Positions 62,759 through 64,000 of a stretch of 64,000 nt of DNA are shown here, piece by piece. The stretch comes from DATFQE01 sp963739085 (lineage in GTDB: Bacteria > Actinomycetota > Thermoleophilia > Gaiellales > Gaiellaceae). The stretch is from NCBI GenBank assembly GCA_963739085.1, contig CAVTZA010000020.1:1-64000 (forward strand), written 5' to 3'. Positions within the stretch are counted from its first letter, which is position 1, and each line of letters begins with the position of its first letter. Below the pieces are notes generated by a model. It was given only the letters and a program-made list of their open reading frames with translations, did no database searches and was not told the DNA's origin. A program made the position numbers and the translations under genes.

Positions 62759-64000
62759 ATGGCGGTGGGCGAGCTGGATCATTCGGAGGGCGTCGTCGAC
62801 GCCTTCGCCGCCGCCGCCGAGCGGATCACGCACAGCGGTACGATCGACGAGGCGCTCGCCGAGATCGCCGGGGCGGCCGCGACCGCTGTCGGCGCCGACC
62901 TGGTGGTGCTCCGCGTGCTCGAGCCGGACGGGTACCTGCGCGCCCGGGCGGTGCACGCCGTCTCGCAGGCGTTGGCGGCCGAGCTCGAGGGCTCGGGCTA
63001 CCCGCTGGCCGCGTCGGAGGCGGTCGACGCAGCGTTGGCCGGGCCCGTCGACCGCACCGCGGGCCGCCTCGGCGCCGAATCGGGCCTCGTCGTGCCGATC
63101 CTGGCCGGCTCACGGGTGATCGGCAGCCTCGAGCTCTACCGGGCGCGCCGGGCGTTGGACGTCGACGATCAGCGCGTCGCGCGGCTCGCGGCCGGCCAGG
63201 CGGCCCTCGTCGTGCGGGCATTCGGCGCCACGGACGGCGCCAACGGAGCTTCGCGGGCACGAGGCCCACTCGACCTGGCCGGAGACGCGCTCGCCGCCGG
63301 GCTCGAGTACGCGCGGACGGCCGACCAGATCTGCCGCCTCGCCGCGGAGGCCACAGGCGCGCTCGCGGCCTTCATCTGGGAGGGGTCGAGGTTCCCGGCC
63401 CTGGGCAGCTTCGGCCCGGCTCCGGAGGTGGACGCGCAGGAGGCGGCGGCACGGGCGCTCGTGGACAACGGGATGGTGTCCGTGGAGGGCGACCTCGTCA
63501 CGGTCGTGCTCGGGAGGCCGGCCTTCGCCGCGCTGCAGCTGCGCTTCCCCGCCGACGCCCACCCGAGCGAGTCCGAGCTCGAGCGCCTCTCCGGCTTCGG
63601 CGTCCGGGCTGCGCACGCACTCCGCCTGAGCGAGCGGACCGGACGGTTGGCGAGCGACCTCGAGCGCACACAGGCCCTCCTCGCCGTGCTCGGCCAGGCG
63701 ATCGCGCGCCTCTCGCTCAGCCACACCCTCGAGACGGCGGCCGACCGCGTGTCGGCGCTGCTCGGCGTGGACTGCCTGGCCGTCTACCTGCGCGACGAGG
63801 AAGAGCGCCTGACCGTCGCCGAAGCCCGCGGGCTCAGCGGCCCCCACCTGGAGGTCGCGGAGCGCCTGCTCGAGCTCTCGCAGGGGCCCTTCCGCGCCCG
63901 CGGCATGCTCGCCGTCGACCAGACGGCGCTCGATCTGCCTCTGCCCGCCGGGATGGAGGCAGCGGTGGCCGTGCCCCTGACGGTGACGGACGAGCTGATC
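62759..64000 (+). CDS. GAF-domain protein (partial, runs off the right edge)
   Basis: Open from ATG 62759 to the window end (414 codons, no stop). At least two, probably three, GAF-like sensor units: AAAATAVGADLVVLRVLEPDG...GLVVPILAGSRVIGSLELY (about 35-140), a second degenerate one (RLAAEATGALAAFIWEG), and ALETAADRVSALLGVDCLAVYL-like sequence starting near 325, separated by coiled stretches (RTGRLASDLERTQALLAVLG). A catalytic output domain (kinase, phosphatase or cyclase) is expected beyond the window but cannot be seen. Confidence 0.82.
   Translation, partial: MAVGELDHSEGVVDAFAAAAERITHSGTIDEALAEIAGAAATAVGADLVVLRVLEPDGYLRARAVHAVSQALAAELEGSGYPLAASEAVDAALAGPVDRTAGRLGAESGLVVPILAGSRVIGSLELYRARRALDVDDQRVARLAAGQAALVVRAFGATDGANGASRARGPLDLAGDALAAGLEYARTADQICRLAAEATGALAAFIWEGSRFPALGSFGPAPEVDAQEAAARALVDNGMVSVEGDLVTVVLGRPAFAALQLRFPADAHPSESELERLSGFGVRAAHALRLSERTGRLASDLERTQALLAVLGQAIARLSLSHTLETAADRVSALLGVDCLAVYLRDEEERLTVAEARGLSGPHLEVAERLLELSQGPFRARGMLAVDQTALDLPLPAGMEAAVAVPLTVTDELI

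Overview
The window is a gene-dense stretch of very GC-rich bacterial chromosome. Start codons are often GTG, and start/stop overlaps of the TGATG/GTGA kind are common. The contents point to Actinomycetota: dnaK-grpE-dnaJ-hspR-clpB in one run, an actinobacterial-type inositol-1-phosphate synthase with a CDP-alcohol phosphatidyltransferase, a DUF501 gene next to an FtsB-like gene, and large LuxR and cyclase ATPase regulators. A deep-branching class such as Thermoleophilia is my best guess, but that is inference. I see no phage, plasmid, IS transposase or CRISPR array.

Layout. 1-7.1 kb: two large signalling ATPases (a class III cyclase/AAA/TPR protein cut by the left edge, and a LuxR-type regulator) around a TrmA/RlmD-family RNA methyltransferase. 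7.1-10.8 kb: a minus-strand unit encoding a presenilin-like intramembrane aspartyl protease, a degenerate uracil-DNA-glycosylase-fold protein and a GT4-PHP fusion, with a divergent TetR gene. 11-13.9 kb: an inositol-phospholipid cluster (PAP2/Aur1-like, CDP-alcohol phosphatidyltransferase, INO1 with N-terminal ribbon-helix-helix domains) with a palindromic operator candidate at the INO1 start. 14-18.9 kb: SAM methyltransferase, moaA, EamA transporter and two tandem M29 aminopeptidases. 19-25.4 kb: the chaperone operon. 25.5-34 kb: GNAT, membrane, GYD, patatin, psuG/PfkB (pseudouridine breakdown), a GT-C-like membrane enzyme, FmdB-type zinc ribbon, GlsB and LCP proteins, and a ROK kinase. 34-59.8 kb: a housekeeping backbone (rsmI, M23, metG, tatD, rsmA, ispE, tRNA-Gln, glmU, prs, rplY, pth, mfd, SurA-like foldase, mazG, eno, pyk, ftsB). 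It is interrupted by a 4-kb insert of secreted beta-propellers plus a GT-C-like enzyme, and by an ABC exporter. 59.9-64 kb: DUF501, small membrane proteins, an HTH-receiver fusion and a GAF protein cut by the right edge.

Two things stand out. First, a family of structured inverted-repeat elements (two copies of about 173 bp, one 84-bp relative and two fragments) is clustered at 59.8-62.75 kb with an outlier at the end of moaA. Their closing stems differ between copies by compensatory changes and G-U pairs, and most of their ends touch stop codons. Second, the protein at 7080-7820 carries the presenilin signature set, with GLPD in place of GxGD.

A caution: at least nine single-base indels break conserved genes (cyclase, RlmD-like, INO1 C-terminus, dnaK twice, dnaJ, PfkB twice, a beta-propeller). 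Most are insertions and several lie in short homopolymers, so consensus error is the likeliest cause. Apparent fusions and overlaps in this window should be read with that in mind.
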